Below, one piece after another: positions 1 through 10,207 of a stretch of DNA of 64,000 bases. The position numbers were made by a program, and so were the translations under genes. Position 1 is the stretch's first letter. The number at the start of each line of letters is the position of its first letter. The notes beneath the pieces are model-generated. The model did no database searches. It saw only the letters and a program-made list of their open reading frames with translations, and was not told the origin of the DNA. The stretch is taken from NCBI RefSeq assembly GCF_900142395.1, contig NZ_FRAS01000002.1, positions 124,001 to 188,000 of the forward strand, written 5' to 3'. This DNA is from Hymenobacter psychrotolerans DSM 18569. GTDB taxonomy: Bacteria > Bacteroidota > Bacteroidia > Cytophagales > Hymenobacteraceae.

Positions 1-323
1 ACTTCATGTTGTTCTCGGACAGCACCATGACCTTCGAAACGGCCAAGGCTGAAGAAGAGGAGACGGTAGATGAAGAGACGCTGCACATGCGCAAAGTCCT
101 GAAAACGCCGCTGGCGGACATGGACCTGAGCGTTCGTGCGTACAACTGCCTCAAGGCAGCCGACATCAAAACCCTCGGTGACCTGGTGCAGCTGGACATG
201 GCTGACATGATGAAGTTCCGCAACTTCGGTAAGAAGTCGTTGACGGAGCTGGAAAACCTCGTAGAGGAAAAAGGTCTGAACTTCGGTATGGACCTGAGCA
301 AGTACAAGCTCGACGAAGAATAA
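1..323 (+). CDS. rpoA: RNA polymerase subunit alpha, C-terminal part
   Basis: This is the 3' end of rpoA; the 5' part lies outside the window. About 106 codons are visible, reading from base 3. They hold the alpha C-terminal domain, the helix-hairpin-helix module that contacts UP elements and activators. Visible landmarks are [20 protein letters not shown], the TLGDLVQL helix and [13 protein letters not shown], followed by a short acidic tail ending KLDEE. An acidic linker ([11 protein letters not shown]) precedes the domain, as is usual. The gene is closed by a hairpin with a T-tract at 335-392, so rplQ downstream probably does not depend on read-through. The identification is firm; only the start is missing. 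Confidence 0.97.
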   Translation, partial: FMLFSDSTMTFETAKAEEEETVDEETLHMRKVLKTPLADMDLSVRAYNCLKAADIKTLGDLVQLDMADMMKFRNFGKKSLTELENLVEEKGLNFGMDLSKYKLDEE

Positions 324-334
324 GCTAGCCTGAG

Positions 335-392
335 AATGTGCTGAGTAAGGAATTGTGGCTGCTGCCGCAAACCTTCGCTCAGCACATTTTTT
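335..392 (+). terminator. Hairpin terminator after rpoA
   Basis: A perfect 11-bp stem (AATGTGCTGAG at 335-345 against CTCAGCACATT at 378-388) with a 32-nt loop is followed by a T-run to 392. It begins 12 bases after the rpoA stop. Confidence 0.7.
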
Positions 393-408
393 GTGCGGGT
401 ATATTGCA

Positions 409-416
409 TACCTTTG
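409..416 (+). promoter_or_regulatory. Candidate -7 box for rplQ
   Basis: TACCTTTG matches the Bacteroidota sigma-70 -7 consensus TAnnTTTG exactly. It lies just after the rpoA terminator and about 120 bases before the rplQ start, implying a leader of roughly 120 nt. No well-spaced -33 TTG was found. Confidence 0.45.
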
Positions 417-538
417 CACTCCATTTCTCACTTTCATAACCAGTGAGCCCGAAGGGACAACGGTTCTAATGAGAAGACAGCGTACTAATCTGTTTTCCGC
501 CGTGGTCGTCGTCCGCAAGCTCACACATTTTCTTTTTT

Positions 539-1126
539 ATGCGTCACGGTAAAACCATCAACCACCTCGGCCGCACGGCCTCGCACCGCAATGCCATGCT
601 CGCGAACATGGCTTCGTCACTGATTCTGCACAAGCGTATCTCGACCACGGTTGCCAAAGCAAAAGCACTGCGCAAATTTGTAGAGCCCCTGCTGACCAAA
701 TCCAAGAACGACACGACGCACTCGCGCCGTCTGGTGTTCTCGGTACTGGAAAACAAAGAAGTCCTGAAAGAACTGTTCGGTGACGTAGCCGCTAAAATTG
801 CTGGCCGTCCCGGTGGTTACACCCGCATCATCAAGCTGAGCGACGGCCGTCTGGGCGACAACGCTGAGCTGTGCATCATTGAGCTGGTGGATTACAACGA
901 AACCCTGCTCGAAGCCAAGACGGCTGGTGAAGCCAAAGCTACCACTACTCGTCGTTCGCGCCGGAGCGGTGGTGCCAAGAAAGCTTCGGCCGGTGAAGGC
1001 CAATCGTCGGCGGAAGTAGTTGCTGAGGCTCCGGCCGCTGCCACTACCGAAGTATCGGCTCCGGAAGATACGGCTACCGAAACGCTGAAAGACGGCGAGA
1101 CCCGCGAGGAGAAAGCCGCTGAGTAG
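539..1126 (+). CDS. rplQ: 50S ribosomal protein L17
   Basis: L17 of the large ribosomal subunit, 195 residues. The N-terminus [17 protein letters not shown] is the family signature, and the core runs to about residue 125 (ELVDYNE). Beyond it is an extension of about 70 residues, first basic ([14 protein letters not shown]) and then rich in Ala, Glu and Thr. E. coli L17 is about 127 residues, so the tail is an addition; such tails occur in other Bacteroidota. The ATG at 539 starts exactly at the conserved MRHG and has no clear ribosome binding site. rplQ normally follows rpoA, but here a terminator and a candidate promoter separate them. Confidence 0.97.
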   Translation: MRHGKTINHLGRTASHRNAMLANMASSLILHKRISTTVAKAKALRKFVEPLLTKSKNDTTHSRRLVFSVLENKEVLKELFGDVAAKIAGRPGGYTRIIKLSDGRLGDNAELCIIELVDYNETLLEAKTAGEAKATTTRRSRRSGGAKKASAGEGQSSAEVVAEAPAAATTEVSAPEDTATETLKDGETREEKAAE

Positions 1127-1155
1127 TTTCGTGAGCTACGCTCATAGAATACCTG

Positions 1156-1188
1156 AAAAGGGACGTGCCGCGAGGTACGTCCCTTTTT
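1156..1188 (+). terminator. Terminator after rplQ
   Basis: A stem of about 14 bp (AAAAGGGACGTGCC at 1156-1169 against GGTACGTCCCTTTT at 1174-1187, one G-T pair) is capped by the GNRA-type tetraloop GCGA and followed by T residues. Confidence 0.85.
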
Positions 1189-1315
1189 GCGTTTCAGCCC
1201 GGCCGTAGGCTGGCTTACAGAAGGGCGCGCTGGCGGCTGCATTCAGCCAGAGGCTGCAAAGGTCAGGGCTAATATTTACCTTGCGGCGCAATGCTCAGGA
1301 CTGAGCATTGCCTGA

Positions 1316-2620
<1,305 letters not shown>

Positions 2621-2639
2621 CACCCTGCTGCTAGCTGCG

Positions 2640-2675
2640 AAAGGCCACCTCATGACAGATGAGGTGGCCTTTTTT
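2640..2675 (+). terminator. Terminator after eno
   Basis: AAAGGCCACCTCAT pairs with ATGAGGTGGCCTTT around a GACAG loop and runs into six T residues. Confidence 0.9.
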
Positions 2676-2728
2676 GCTGGAATAAACGAAAGCATAGACG
2701 GTGTGGCGGCGGCTTGCGCTACATTCCT

Positions 2729-2736
2729 ATCTTTGA
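2729..2736 (+). promoter_or_regulatory. Candidate -7 box directly before an ATG
   Basis: TATCTTTG matches TAnnTTTG exactly and ends only two bases before the ATG at 2739. If used, the mRNA would have essentially no leader. Confidence 0.45.
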
Positions 2737-2738
2737 CT

Positions 2739-3050
2739 ATGCAACTCACCGACCTGACCACCCGTGTGCCGGCCTTTCTGCGCAGCTTCTATTTCTATAC
2801 CGGAATGGGGTTTCTGGTCTGGATGTTTCTGTTCGATGCCAACGACTTTGTGAAGCAGTACGATATGTATGCGAAGTGGCAAGAGCTCAAAACCGAGAAG
2901 CAGTACTACCTCGACAATATTGAGCTGGTGAAACGGGAGCGGGCCGAACTGCTGAGCAGCCCTGAGTTGCTGGAGAAGTTTGCCCGTGAGAAATATATTA
3001 TGAAGCGGCCGGGCGAGGACGTATTTGTACTGGTGCCGCAGCAGAAGTAA
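2739..3050 (+). CDS. Septum formation initiator family protein (FtsB/DivIC-like)
   Basis: A 103-residue single-pass membrane protein of the FtsB/DivIC type, a component of the divisome. It has one transmembrane segment (about residues 14-35, FYFYTGMGFLVWMFLF), then a charged heptad-like coiled coil (KWQELKTEKQYYLDNIELVKRE region), then a short segment with REKYIMKRPGEDVFVLV. That last stretch is typical of the family: the EKY...GE.V motif follows the coil. An open frame extends upstream to 2652, but that part lies inside the eno terminator, so the ATG at 2739 is preferred. The family is clear; FtsB and DivIC cannot be separated by eye. Confidence 0.85.
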   Translation: MQLTDLTTRVPAFLRSFYFYTGMGFLVWMFLFDANDFVKQYDMYAKWQELKTEKQYYLDNIELVKRERAELLSSPELLEKFAREKYIMKRPGEDVFVLVPQQK

Positions 3051-3145
3051 AGCGGTGGGCGGCTGCACTGTGGCGTTGAATTTGCCGTAAGCAGGCTATG
3101 CCTCCACTGCGAGCCTTCGGGCACTCCTCGTTTCTTGCTTCTGCT

Positions 3146-3574
3146 ATGTGCCGGCTGCTTCTGCTGGTGGTGCTGAGCCTGAGCGTGCCGCTGCAGGGCG
3201 GTGCGTTTCAGAAGCCGCCTTCCCAGGTGCAGGTGGCCCGCCAGTTTCTGCTGGCCGTGCTGGCCGGCAATTATTCGGCAGCGTATGGCTTTCTGGCTCC
3301 TGAAATAAGCGCTGCGGTGCCGCTGGCACGGTTTCAGGCTGCTGCCGAGCCGCTGTACCGGCAGGGGCAGCAGCGCCAGCGCACCATCGACCTGTATAAG
3401 CTGGGCTACCGCATCAGCGACAACGCCACGACTCGTTCGTTCGTGGCCTTTATGTTCCGCAGCGACACGCTGGCCGCCCGTCCGCAGGTTCAACTAGACG
3501 TAACGTTCCGCGACAGTACCGCCCGGCAGATCCTGAGCTTTGGATTGGTGCCGGCGCCTCAGGCCGCGAAATAG
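3146..3574 (+). CDS. Small exported protein, DUF3887-like
   Basis: A predicted secreted protein of about 142 residues. The ATG at 3146 gives a clean signal peptide (MCRLLLLVVLSLSVPLQGG); a more distal ATG at 3098 would add 16 polar residues. The mature part starts with a helical segment (ARQFLLAVLAGNYSAAYGFLAPEI) resembling DUF3887/DUF4878-type domains, in which a helix packs on a curved beta-sheet. That resemblance is an inference from the pattern, not a firm match. No catalytic motif is apparent. It lies 95 bases after the FtsB-like gene and converges on anmK with a 22-base gap. Confidence 0.6.
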   Translation: MCRLLLLVVLSLSVPLQGGAFQKPPSQVQVARQFLLAVLAGNYSAAYGFLAPEISAAVPLARFQAAAEPLYRQGQQRQRTIDLYKLGYRISDNATTRSFVAFMFRSDTLAARPQVQLDVTFRDSTARQILSFGLVPAPQAAK

Positions 3575-3596
3575 GCTTAGTGCCGACCGGTCTGGC

Positions 3597-4817
3597 TTAA
3601 TCGGGCCACGAAATCTTGCCCATGCTCACGGCCGGTACGCGTTGCCGTCCGGCCCCGATTGAAACCGGCTGTCCTGCTACGGCTTCATTGGCCAGCACGG
3701 CAAACAGGATGGCTTCCTTGGCATCGGGCTGCACACCTAATACTTCGGTGGTGGCGAAGCGGCAACCAGGCAGCTGCTGTTGCAAAGCGTTTCGCAACGC
3801 CGGGTTGTGTGCTCCACCGCCACTCATGTACACGGCTAGCTCAGCATTTGGCCCAAAAGCCTGCCGAACCGCCTGCGCTACGCCTCTGGCGCTCAGCTGG
3901 GCCAAAGTAGCCAGCAGATCTTCCGGGCCGAGCATTTGGGTGGCGCTGCTCTCCTGGGCTTGCTGCAGATAAGCCGCACCGAACAACTCCGGGCCAGTAG
4001 TTTTGGGCAACGAAGCCGCAAAAAACGGATGGTCCAGTAGCGCGTGCAGCAACGGCTCGGATACGGTGCCGGCAGCGGCCAGGCGGCCATCTTCGTCGTA
4101 GGGCAGCCCAGGGAAGTGCGTACGGACTGTGGCATCCAGCAGGGTGTTGCCGGGGCCGGTATCGGTGCTGAAGGCGGCATTGCTGGCTTGCCCGGCGCGG
4201 GGCAAGTAGGTGAAGTTGGCAATACCACCAAGATTGAGCAGGAGCCGTTCTTCATCGGGGCTGCTAAGCAGCAGGTAGTCGCCGTAGGCAGCCAAGGGGG
4301 CGCCTTCACCGCCGGCCGCAATGTGCTTCTGGCGGAAGTCGCTGAGGGTGATGATGCCGGTGCGCACGGCCAACTGGTCGCCGTCGCCGAGCTGCAGGGT
4401 AGCATTCTGGCCCAGGAAGTCGGGATGCTGGTGCTGGTGGGCGGGCGCATGATACACGGTCTGGCCGTGGCTGGCGACCAGGTCTACGTCGGCGGGAGCT
4501 ACCTGCCAGTGGCGCAGGCAGTCCAGCACCATATCGGCGTGCAGCCGGCCTATCCAGGGATTGAGCAGCGTCAGATACTCCAGGCTCACGTGGCCCGTGC
4601 TACCGCCCGCAAACACCTGCCGGATACGGCGGCGTACCTCGTCATCGTACGGGACGGTGGCAAACTGCTCCAACTCTAGCCGGGTAGCCGGGCCGTGCCC
4701 GTGCAGGCGGCACAGGGCTACATCCAGCCCATCCAATGAAGTGCCCGACATAAGGCCGATGATGCGGCGACTTGCCTGCTGAACTATCTGGTAAAGGCGC
4801 TGGAGAGAAGAGTTCAT
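3597..4817 (-). CDS. anmK: Anhydro-N-acetylmuramic acid kinase
   Basis: AnmK phosphorylates and opens 1,6-anhydro-N-acetylmuramic acid released during peptidoglycan turnover, so that cell-wall sugar is recycled. The phosphate-binding signature GLMSGTSLDGLDVALC lies near residues 21-36. Other family landmarks are VASHGQTVYH, QLGDGDQLA, LLNLGGIANFTYL, DTGPGNTLLDA and YMSGGGAHNP near the C-terminus. The protein has 406 residues, somewhat longer than the E. coli enzyme of about 369, the excess being spread over loops and a longer N-terminus. It is transcribed alone from the minus strand. No exact -7 box was seen in the 180 bases upstream. Confidence 0.95.
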   Translation of the reverse strand: MNSSLQRLYQIVQQASRRIIGLMSGTSLDGLDVALCRLHGHGPATRLELEQFATVPYDDEVRRRIRQVFAGGSTGHVSLEYLTLLNPWIGRLHADMVLDCLRHWQVAPADVDLVASHGQTVYHAPAHQHQHPDFLGQNATLQLGDGDQLAVRTGIITLSDFRQKHIAAGGEGAPLAAYGDYLLLSSPDEERLLLNLGGIANFTYLPRAGQASNAAFSTDTGPGNTLLDATVRTHFPGLPYDEDGRLAAAGTVSEPLLHALLDHPFFAASLPKTTGPELFGAAYLQQAQESSATQMLGPEDLLATLAQLSARGVAQAVRQAFGPNAELAVYMSGGGAHNPALRNALQQQLPGCRFATTEVLGVQPDAKEAILFAVLANEAVAGQPVSIGAGRQRVPAVSMGKISWPD

Positions 4818-4937
4818 GAGTTTTGTGCCGTTTACAACTGCTGACGCAAGCAGCTACTGCAGAGAAACATTTTTTGTACTGTTTATTACTGTAAGCTCTA
4901 CAGTGTGTTACACGCAGCCAAACCGTTGGTAAAGAAA

Positions 4938-4976
4938 GCAAAAATGCCCTGCCGATTAACAACAGGGCATTTTTGC
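4938..4976 (-). terminator. Terminator after the hscA-like gene
   Basis: A perfect 14-bp inverted repeat, GCAAAAATGCCCTG (4938-4951) against CAGGGCATTTTTGC (4963-4976), lies between the end of the chaperone gene and the start of anmK. Its T-tract suits minus-strand termination. Confidence 0.8.
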
Positions 4977-5001
4977 ATCTCAGCTAAGCCAGAAAAACTG
5001 C

Positions 5002-6861
5002 TTATTCAATCTTCTTACCGGTCATGGCCTGCTTGATGGAAATGTTCATCACCCGCTCAGCATAAGGGCTGGTAAGCGCCTCCAGTTCGTCTACGGCCTT
5101 GAGGATGGTATCCTTGTCGCGGGTTTCCAGCGACTCGCGCAGGCGCTGGGTGGCGGCGGCCGTCTGCGTGATTTCGTCTTCGGTGAGGTGCAGCTGGTTT
5201 TTCTGCACGAAGCGCTCCACCTGATACAGCATCTGCTCCGCCACGGTGCGGGCCTCAATCACCATGCGGGCCGCCACGTCTTCGCGGGCATGCGTGAGCG
5301 AGTCCATCAGCATCTGCTCTACCTGCTCGTCGGTGAGACCGTACTGAGGCTTGATTTCCACGGCCTGCCGGGTATTGGAGCGCAGCTCAATGGCCTCCAC
5401 TTTCAGGATGCCGTCGGCGTTCAGGATGAAGTTGACATCTACTTTAGGCAGGCCGGCCGGCATAGCCGGAATACCGCGCAGGTCGAATTCGGCCAGCTTG
5501 CGGTTTTCCTGCACCAAATCCCGCTCACCCTGGTACACCGATATTTTCAGGTTCACCTGCCCGTCCACGCTGGTAGTATACTGGCGGCCGGCTTTGGTCG
5601 GGATTTTGGAGTTGCGCGGAATAATGGGGTCCATGAGGCCGCCCAGGGTTTCGATGCCCAGCGTGAGCGGCGTCACGTCCAGCAGCAGCACGTCGCGGCG
5701 GTTGCCGGCCAGGATGTCGGCCTGAATGGCCGCCCCCAGGGCCACCACTTCGTCGGGGTTGAGCGAGTTGTTGGCTGGCTGCTGGAAAAACGCTGACACG
5801 GAATCGTGCACGAGCGGCACGCGGGTGGAGCCGCCCACCAGCAGCACCGCGTCCAGGTCGGCGGGCGTAAGCTTGGCATCGGCCAGCGCCTGGCGGCAGG
5901 AATCCAGCGTGCGCTCTACCAGCGGGCCCGCCAGCTCGTTGAACTTGGCTTTGCTGAGCGGGAGCAGTGTTCCGTTGAAATCGGCCTCAAACGACTCGTT
6001 CCGGCTGAGCTGAATCTTGGCTTCCTCGGATAGCAAGCGCAACTGCTGCTGCTTTTCGGGGCTCTGAAACAGCGCAGTGGCAAGCTGATACTCGGCGGCC
6101 CAGTACTCGTAAATGGCGTGGTCGATGTCGTCGCCACCGAGGTAGGTGTCGCCGTTGGTGCTCAGCACCTCGAAAATGCCCTGCTGAATGCGCAGAATGC
6201 TCACGTCGAAGGTGCCGCCGCCGAGGTCGTACACGGCCACGGTCTTCTCCTCATCCGGCGAAAGGCCGATGCCGTAGGCCAGCGCGGCCGCCGTGGGCTC
6301 GTTCACGATGCGCAATACTTCCAGGCCCGCGAGGCGGCCGGCGTCGCGGGTGGCCTGCCGCTGCGAGTCGTTGAAGTAGGCCGGCACCGTAATAACAGCC
6401 CGGTTGACGGGCGTTTTGAGCGCATGCTCGGCGCGGGCGCGCAACTCCTTCAGAATCTCAGCCGACAGCTCGATGGGGGAGTAGAACTTGTCGCCGACCC
6501 GGATTTTCACCAAGCCTTCGGAGTTGTCGTCGATGACCTTATAGCCCAGCTCACGGGCGTGCTCGCCCAGGTCCTTGTAGCTCTTGCCCAGCAGGCGCTT
6601 CACCGAATAAATGGTGTTTTCGGAGTCGGTGAGCAAGTATTGTTTGGCATCGGTGCCTACGATGGGCGTTTCGCCGCCCGCCGGAAAGTGCACCACCGAC
6701 GGCACAATGGTACCACGGCCCTGGTCGTTGATGGGGCGGGGCTGGCGGGTGTCGGGCTGGATGTAGGCGACCAGCGAGTTGGTGGTGCCCAGGTCGATAC
6801 CGACAATAATTTCTTCCTGCTGTATGCTCCCCGTGGAGAGGTTGATTGCGACTTTGGCCAT
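5002..6861 (-). CDS. hscA: Hsp70-family chaperone, HscA-like
   Basis: An Hsp70 ATPase of 619 residues. The ATPase begins [13 protein letters not shown] (about 20-32), followed by [25 protein letters not shown] and [13 protein letters not shown]; the substrate-binding domain follows ([14 protein letters not shown]). It fits HscA, the specialised chaperone of iron-sulfur cluster assembly, better than Dna[16 protein letters not shown] resembles the HscA insert region, the length is close to E. coli HscA (616), and the long acidic DnaK tail is absent (it ends MTGKKIE). No isc genes lie nearby, so the role is inferred from sequence. The ATG at 6861 (MAKVAINL) is chosen; upstream in-frame codons precede the candidate promoter. 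Confidence 0.85.
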   Translation of the reverse strand: MAKVAINLSTGSIQQEEIIVGIDLGTTNSLVAYIQPDTRQPRPINDQGRGTIVPSVVHFPAGGETPIVGTDAKQYLLTDSENTIYSVKRLLGKSYKDLGEHARELGYKVIDDNSEGLVKIRVGDKFYSPIELSAEILKELRARAEHALKTPVNRAVITVPAYFNDSQRQATRDAGRLAGLEVLRIVNEPTAAALAYGIGLSPDEEKTVAVYDLGGGTFDVSILRIQQGIFEVLSTNGDTYLGGDDIDHAIYEYWAAEYQLATALFQSPEKQQQLRLLSEEAKIQLSRNESFEADFNGTLLPLSKAKFNELAGPLVERTLDSCRQALADAKLTPADLDAVLLVGGSTRVPLVHDSVSAFFQQPANNSLNPDEVVALGAAIQADILAGNRRDVLLLDVTPLTLGIETLGGLMDPIIPRNSKIPTKAGRQYTTSVDGQVNLKISVYQGERDLVQENRKLAEFDLRGIPAMPAGLPKVDVNFILNADGILKVEAIELRSNTRQAVEIKPQYGLTDEQVEQMLMDSLTHAREDVAARMVIEARTVAEQMLYQVERFVQKNQLHLTEDEITQTAAATQRLRESLETRDKDTILKAVDELEALTSPYAERVMNISIKQAMTGKKIE

Positions 6862-6945
6862 AGCGAAAAGGCAGCGGCCGCCGGGCGGCACGCGGTGAGC
6901 GAAACGAATGTGGAAGGCTATAACCGGCCACATCCGCAAAGGGCA

Positions 6946-6953
6946 CAAAAGTA
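6946..6953 (-). promoter_or_regulatory. Candidate -7 box for the hscA-like gene
   Basis: The minus strand reads TACTTTTG, an exact TAnnTTTG match, 84 bases before the ATG at 6861. This supports the shorter start for the chaperone. Confidence 0.45.
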
Positions 6954-7030
6954 ACGAAGAAAAGCCGGCCGCCGCCGCCGATAACTGCCCCGGCTTTTGC
7001 CATGCGCTGCCGCCTGAGTACCTTGCCGGC

Positions 7031-7897
7031 ATGAGCATGTGCGTTGGAAAAGGGCGAGGCCCGCTGTGGCAGCTGGTAGCCGGAGTGCTGGTAAGCCTGG
7101 GCCTGAGTGCCTGCCACGCCTCCGCCACCGAAACCAAGTCTCCCTCAGCTTCTGCTATTTCCAGAGAGGCTGCCTCCGATTCCAGTAGAGCGGCAGTAGC
7201 GGCCGCCGCCGTGCCCGATTCGCTGCACCTGACGCCGGTTGCGCCGCTGATTGATGTGCCTGGCTCGTTGCGGCAGGCCGTGCGTACGCTGCATGGGCAA
7301 CTGGGCCCCGCTGCCGCCGACCTGCGCCCCGAAGTGCTGGAGCGAGCCTGCGTCGGCTACCTGGCCCTGCGCCGAGCGGGAAAAATCAGCCAGTCCGGTG
7401 TTCTGGCCGTGGCCGATATGGACCTGCCTTCCTCCGAAAAACGCTTCTGGGTGCTCGATCTGCGCAACGGTGCCGTGCTGCACCGCAGCCACGTGGCGCA
7501 CGGCCGGGGCTCAGGCAAGTTGCGCGCCCGCCGCTTCTCCAACGTAGTAAAGTCGGCGTGCACGGCGCTGGGCTTCTACCGCACGCAGGACACTTATGGC
7601 GGCAAACATGGCCTCTCGCGCCGCCTGCGCGGCCTCGATGCCGGCCAGAACGACAACGCCCTGCGCCGCTACGTGGTGCTGCACGCCGCTGACTACGTTA
7701 GTAAGCAGCACCTGCAGCGCCACGGCCAGGCCGGCTACAGCCGCGGCTGCCCTGCTTTGCCGCCAGACCAGTATCGGGGCATTATTCGCGCAGTAGGGGA
7801 GGGCGGATGCCTGTACATCAGTGGGCCCGGCGTAGAATCGGAATGGCTGAACGCTACCAGTGCTGCGCAGCAACTGGCGGCCCAGGGCTGGCGGTAA
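7031..7897 (+). CDS. YkuD_2 (L,D-transpeptidase-like) lipoprotein
   Basis: A predicted 288-residue lipoprotein: the ATG at 7031 gives a signal peptide ending LGLSAC, with Cys28 as lipidation site. The body matches the YkuD_2 family (murein L,D-transpeptidase catalytic-domain family), which places a Cys nucleophile in an S-x-GCPALP motif, here SRGCPALP with Cys240. Other landmarks are [20 protein letters not shown] and [22 protein letters not shown]-transpeptidases make 3-3 crosslinks or attach proteins in peptidoglycan, but activity is unproven for most YkuD_2 members. The neighbour at 8140 is a clear paralogue. A near-match -7 box (TACCTTGC) precedes the start. Confidence 0.85.
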   Translation: MSMCVGKGRGPLWQLVAGVLVSLGLSACHASATETKSPSASAISREAASDSSRAAVAAAAVPDSLHLTPVAPLIDVPGSLRQAVRTLHGQLGPAAADLRPEVLERACVGYLALRRAGKISQSGVLAVADMDLPSSEKRFWVLDLRNGAVLHRSHVAHGRGSGKLRARRFSNVVKSACTALGFYRTQDTYGGKHGLSRRLRGLDAGQNDNALRRYVVLHAADYVSKQHLQRHGQAGYSRGCPALPPDQYRGIIRAVGEGGCLYISGPGVESEWLNATSAAQQLAAQGWR

Positions 7898-8087
7898 GTT
7901 GCGGCAGCATTAGGCCGCCAGAAGGGGCAGGTCCGGACAAAACGGCCTACAGGATAGAAGCTGAGCGAAAGTGGCCGGCCGCCCGGCGGGAATCAATTAG
8001 CCAGCGGCTATGTTATAGCTGCTCCTAACCAGAACATATTGTGGCTTCATCCGTGAGGCCGCTGCTTTCGTATAGGAGTTGCAAGTG

Positions 8088-8110
8088 ACGCTTTTGCGAG
8101 TGCAAAGCGT
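8088..8110 (+). repeat. Small inverted repeat before the second YkuD_2 gene
   Basis: ACGCTTT (8088-8094) pairs with AAAGCGT (8104-8110) across nine bases, 30 bases before the ATG at 8140. It could be an operator or a leader hairpin. The rest of the 242-base gap shows nothing recognisable. Confidence 0.35.
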
Positions 8111-8139
8111 TATGTATCATCTGAAACTGACTTGTGTCG

Positions 8140-8967
8140 ATGGAAAATCAGAATGTAGTTCATCGCCTGCGGCTGAAGCGCCGGGCGCGCCGCATGGCTC
8201 GTCGCATACTGCCTTTCGTCGCGTCGTTGTTCATGGCTACGCCGCTGGCCGCTCCGGTAGTCAATAGCAAGGCCAACGCGGCCGGAATATCGAACGCGCT
8301 GCCGTCGGCCAAAAGCCTGCAGGCGGCCTTCTTCAGCCAGCGCCTGCACGACCTGTACCGCGACCTGAACGTGGAAAGCCAAGGCCTGCGCTATGCAGTG
8401 TTTGAGAAGGCCATGACCGGCTACCTGAACCTGCAGCACGATGGCCAGCTGACCGATGACAAGCAGCTTCTCACCGTCATTGACTTCGAGCTACCCAGCA
8501 CCGAAAAGCGCCTGTGGGTGCTCGATCTGGCTGCCAAGGAAGTGAAATTCCATACGCTGGTAGCGCACGGCCACAACTCGGGCGAAAACGTGGCTACTAC
8601 GTTCTCCAACCAGAACGAGTCGAACATGAGCAGCCTGGGCTTCTACGTGACGCAGGGCGAGTATGTGGGCAAGCACGGCCGCTCCCTGAAGCTGAACGGC
8701 GTGGATGAAGGCTTCAACACCAACGCACTGGCTCGTGCCGTCGTGATGCACGGCGCCGACTACGTGAGTGAGGAGTTCATCCAGCAGTATGGCCGCCTGG
8801 GCCGCAGCCTGGGTTGCCCGGCACTGCCCATGGACGAGAAAGACGAAATCATTGAAGCGGTGAATGGCGGCACCTGTATGTTCCTGAACGGCCCGGATCA
8901 GTCGTACTCATCGAAGTATCTGAACGAAGACGTAGCCGTGAACACGCTGCTGTCGGCCAATAGCTAA
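8140..8967 (+). CDS. YkuD_2 (L,D-transpeptidase-like) protein
   Basis: A 275-residue paralogue of the preceding gene. Shared stretches include KRLWVLDL, VAHGHNSGE, LGFYVTQGEYVGKHGRS, LNGVDEGFN, VVMHGADYVS and the nucleophile motif RSLGCPALP (Cys226). The N-terminus is different: a very basic leader (RLRLKRRARRMARR) precedes a hydrophobic stretch (ILPFVASLFMATPLAAP) that could be a signal peptide or a membrane anchor, with no lipobox. The two copies may therefore sit in different places in the envelope. The ATG at 8140 is preferred over a GTG two codons earlier. A terminator shared with the convergent dehydrogenase follows. Confidence 0.85.
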   Translation: MENQNVVHRLRLKRRARRMARRILPFVASLFMATPLAAPVVNSKANAAGISNALPSAKSLQAAFFSQRLHDLYRDLNVESQGLRYAVFEKAMTGYLNLQHDGQLTDDKQLLTVIDFELPSTEKRLWVLDLAAKEVKFHTLVAHGHNSGENVATTFSNQNESNMSSLGFYVTQGEYVGKHGRSLKLNGVDEGFNTNALARAVVMHGADYVSEEFIQQYGRLGRSLGCPALPMDEKDEIIEAVNGGTCMFLNGPDQSYSSKYLNEDVAVNTLLSANS

Positions 8968-8985
8968 GAAGCAGCAAGCGTATCA

Positions 8986-9023
8986 AAAAAAGGCCCCTGG
9001 CAAGTCTGTCAGGGGCCTTTTTG
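8986..9023. terminator. Bidirectional terminator
   Basis: AAAAAGGCCCCTG pairs with CAGGGGCCTTTTT across ten bases between two convergent genes. A-tract and T-tract flank both sides. Confidence 0.85.
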
Positions 9024-9043
9024 CCTATAGGAAATCAGTAGGG

Positions 9044-10111
9044 CTACAGCTTCACGCCGAACTTGCTGCCTACTGTCTCCAGGTCTTTCAGCACAGGCTC
9101 CAGCAGCGGAATGCCCTCCAGCAGGCGCACAGCCGACGTTTCGCGCTCCGGGTCGCCGGGAATGAGCACGTGGTGGCCTTCCACGGCCTGCGCCGCCCGG
9201 AAAGTAGCAATCCAGTTGTCCATGTGCGCCTTGAACTCGTCGGCGGGGCGGAAGGCATCCACGCGCATTGCTCCGAAGAAGTGGCCCAGCCCCTGACCCA
9301 CCGGATTCTCGGAGGGCTGCAGGAACGCCACGAATGGCGGCACCCAGGGGCCGTAGTTGGCCCCGCTGAGCACGGCGGAAAAAATATCGACTACCGCGCC
9401 CAGGCCGTAGCCTTTGTGGGAGCCGGTAGCGCCACCCAGCGGCAGCAAGGCGCCCCCGTTTTTCACGGCGTTGGCATCCGTGGAGCCCACACCTGCCGCA
9501 TCCTGGGCCCAGCCTTCGGGAATCGGGAGGTTTTTGCGCTGCGCTATTTCCAGCTTACCATTGGCGGCCGTGGTGGTGGCCATATCCAGCACAAAATCGG
9601 GCTGCTCGCCGGCCGGCACCGCCACTGCAATAGGGTTGGTGCCCAGCAGGCGCTCCAGCGAATACGTAGGTGCCACCAGGGGCGAGGCATTGGTCATGGC
9701 CACCCCAATCATGTCGTGGGCCAGGGCTTTCATGGCGTGGTAGCCGGCAATGCCAAAGTGGTTGGAGTTCTTCACCGAAACCCAGCCGGAGCCTACCTGC
9801 CGGGCTTTGTCTAGGGCTACCTGCATGGCGCGAGGGCCAACTACCAGCCCCAAGCCACCGTCGCCGTCTACTACGGCGGTGCTGGGCGTTTCATACGTCA
9901 CGCCCACGCGCGGCGCAGCATTGATGCGGCCCGCTTCCCAGAGCCGCACGTAGCCAATCAGCCGCGCTACGCCGTGCGAATCGACACCACGCAAATCGGC
10001 GGAGAGCAGGGTTTCGGTGGCCAGTGTGGCATCCTCGTCGGGGCAGCCCATACCGCTAAATACGGCTTCCGTGAAGGCAAAAAGCTGGGTATAGGAAAGG
10101 GTAGTCGTCAT
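9044..10111 (-). CDS. Malate/L-lactate dehydrogenase family oxidoreductase
   Basis: A 355-residue NAD(P)-dependent oxidoreductase of the Ldh_2 family (malate, ureidoglycolate, L-sulfolactate and related 2-hydroxyacid dehydrogenases), which is unrelated to classical MDH. Family landmarks are DLRGVDSHGVARL near residue 50, VDGDGGLGLVVG, VKNSNHFGIAGYHAM, TNASPLVAPT, GTNPIAVAVPAG and HKGYGLGAVVDIFSAVLSG. The substrate cannot be read from the motifs. The ATG at 10111 (MTTTLSYTQ) begins at the family's first helix and is chosen over an upstream ATG at 10150. It probably ends at the bidirectional hairpin at 8986-9023. Confidence 0.88.
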   Translation of the reverse strand: MTTTLSYTQLFAFTEAVFSGMGCPDEDATLATETLLSADLRGVDSHGVARLIGYVRLWEAGRINAAPRVGVTYETPSTAVVDGDGGLGLVVGPRAMQVALDKARQVGSGWVSVKNSNHFGIAGYHAMKALAHDMIGVAMTNASPLVAPTYSLERLLGTNPIAVAVPAGEQPDFVLDMATTTAANGKLEIAQRKNLPIPEGWAQDAAGVGSTDANAVKNGGALLPLGGATGSHKGYGLGAVVDIFSAVLSGANYGPWVPPFVAFLQPSENPVGQGLGHFFGAMRVDAFRPADEFKAHMDNWIATFRAAQAVEGHHVLIPGDPERETSAVRLLEGIPLLEPVLKDLETVGSKFGVKL

Positions 10112-10207
10112 GGGCAGGGTGGTCGGACTTCGTAGGCGCATGGCGTACACCTTGCGCTGCGGAGCGGCTTGTGAAGAAGGAAATCAGATGGGAAGAAGCT
10201 GCATCAA

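Noticed and set aside
3597..4817. A plus-strand gene opposite anmK at 4044-4679.
   Set aside because: The anmK motifs on the minus strand are unmistakable and the plus-strand frame shows no domain.
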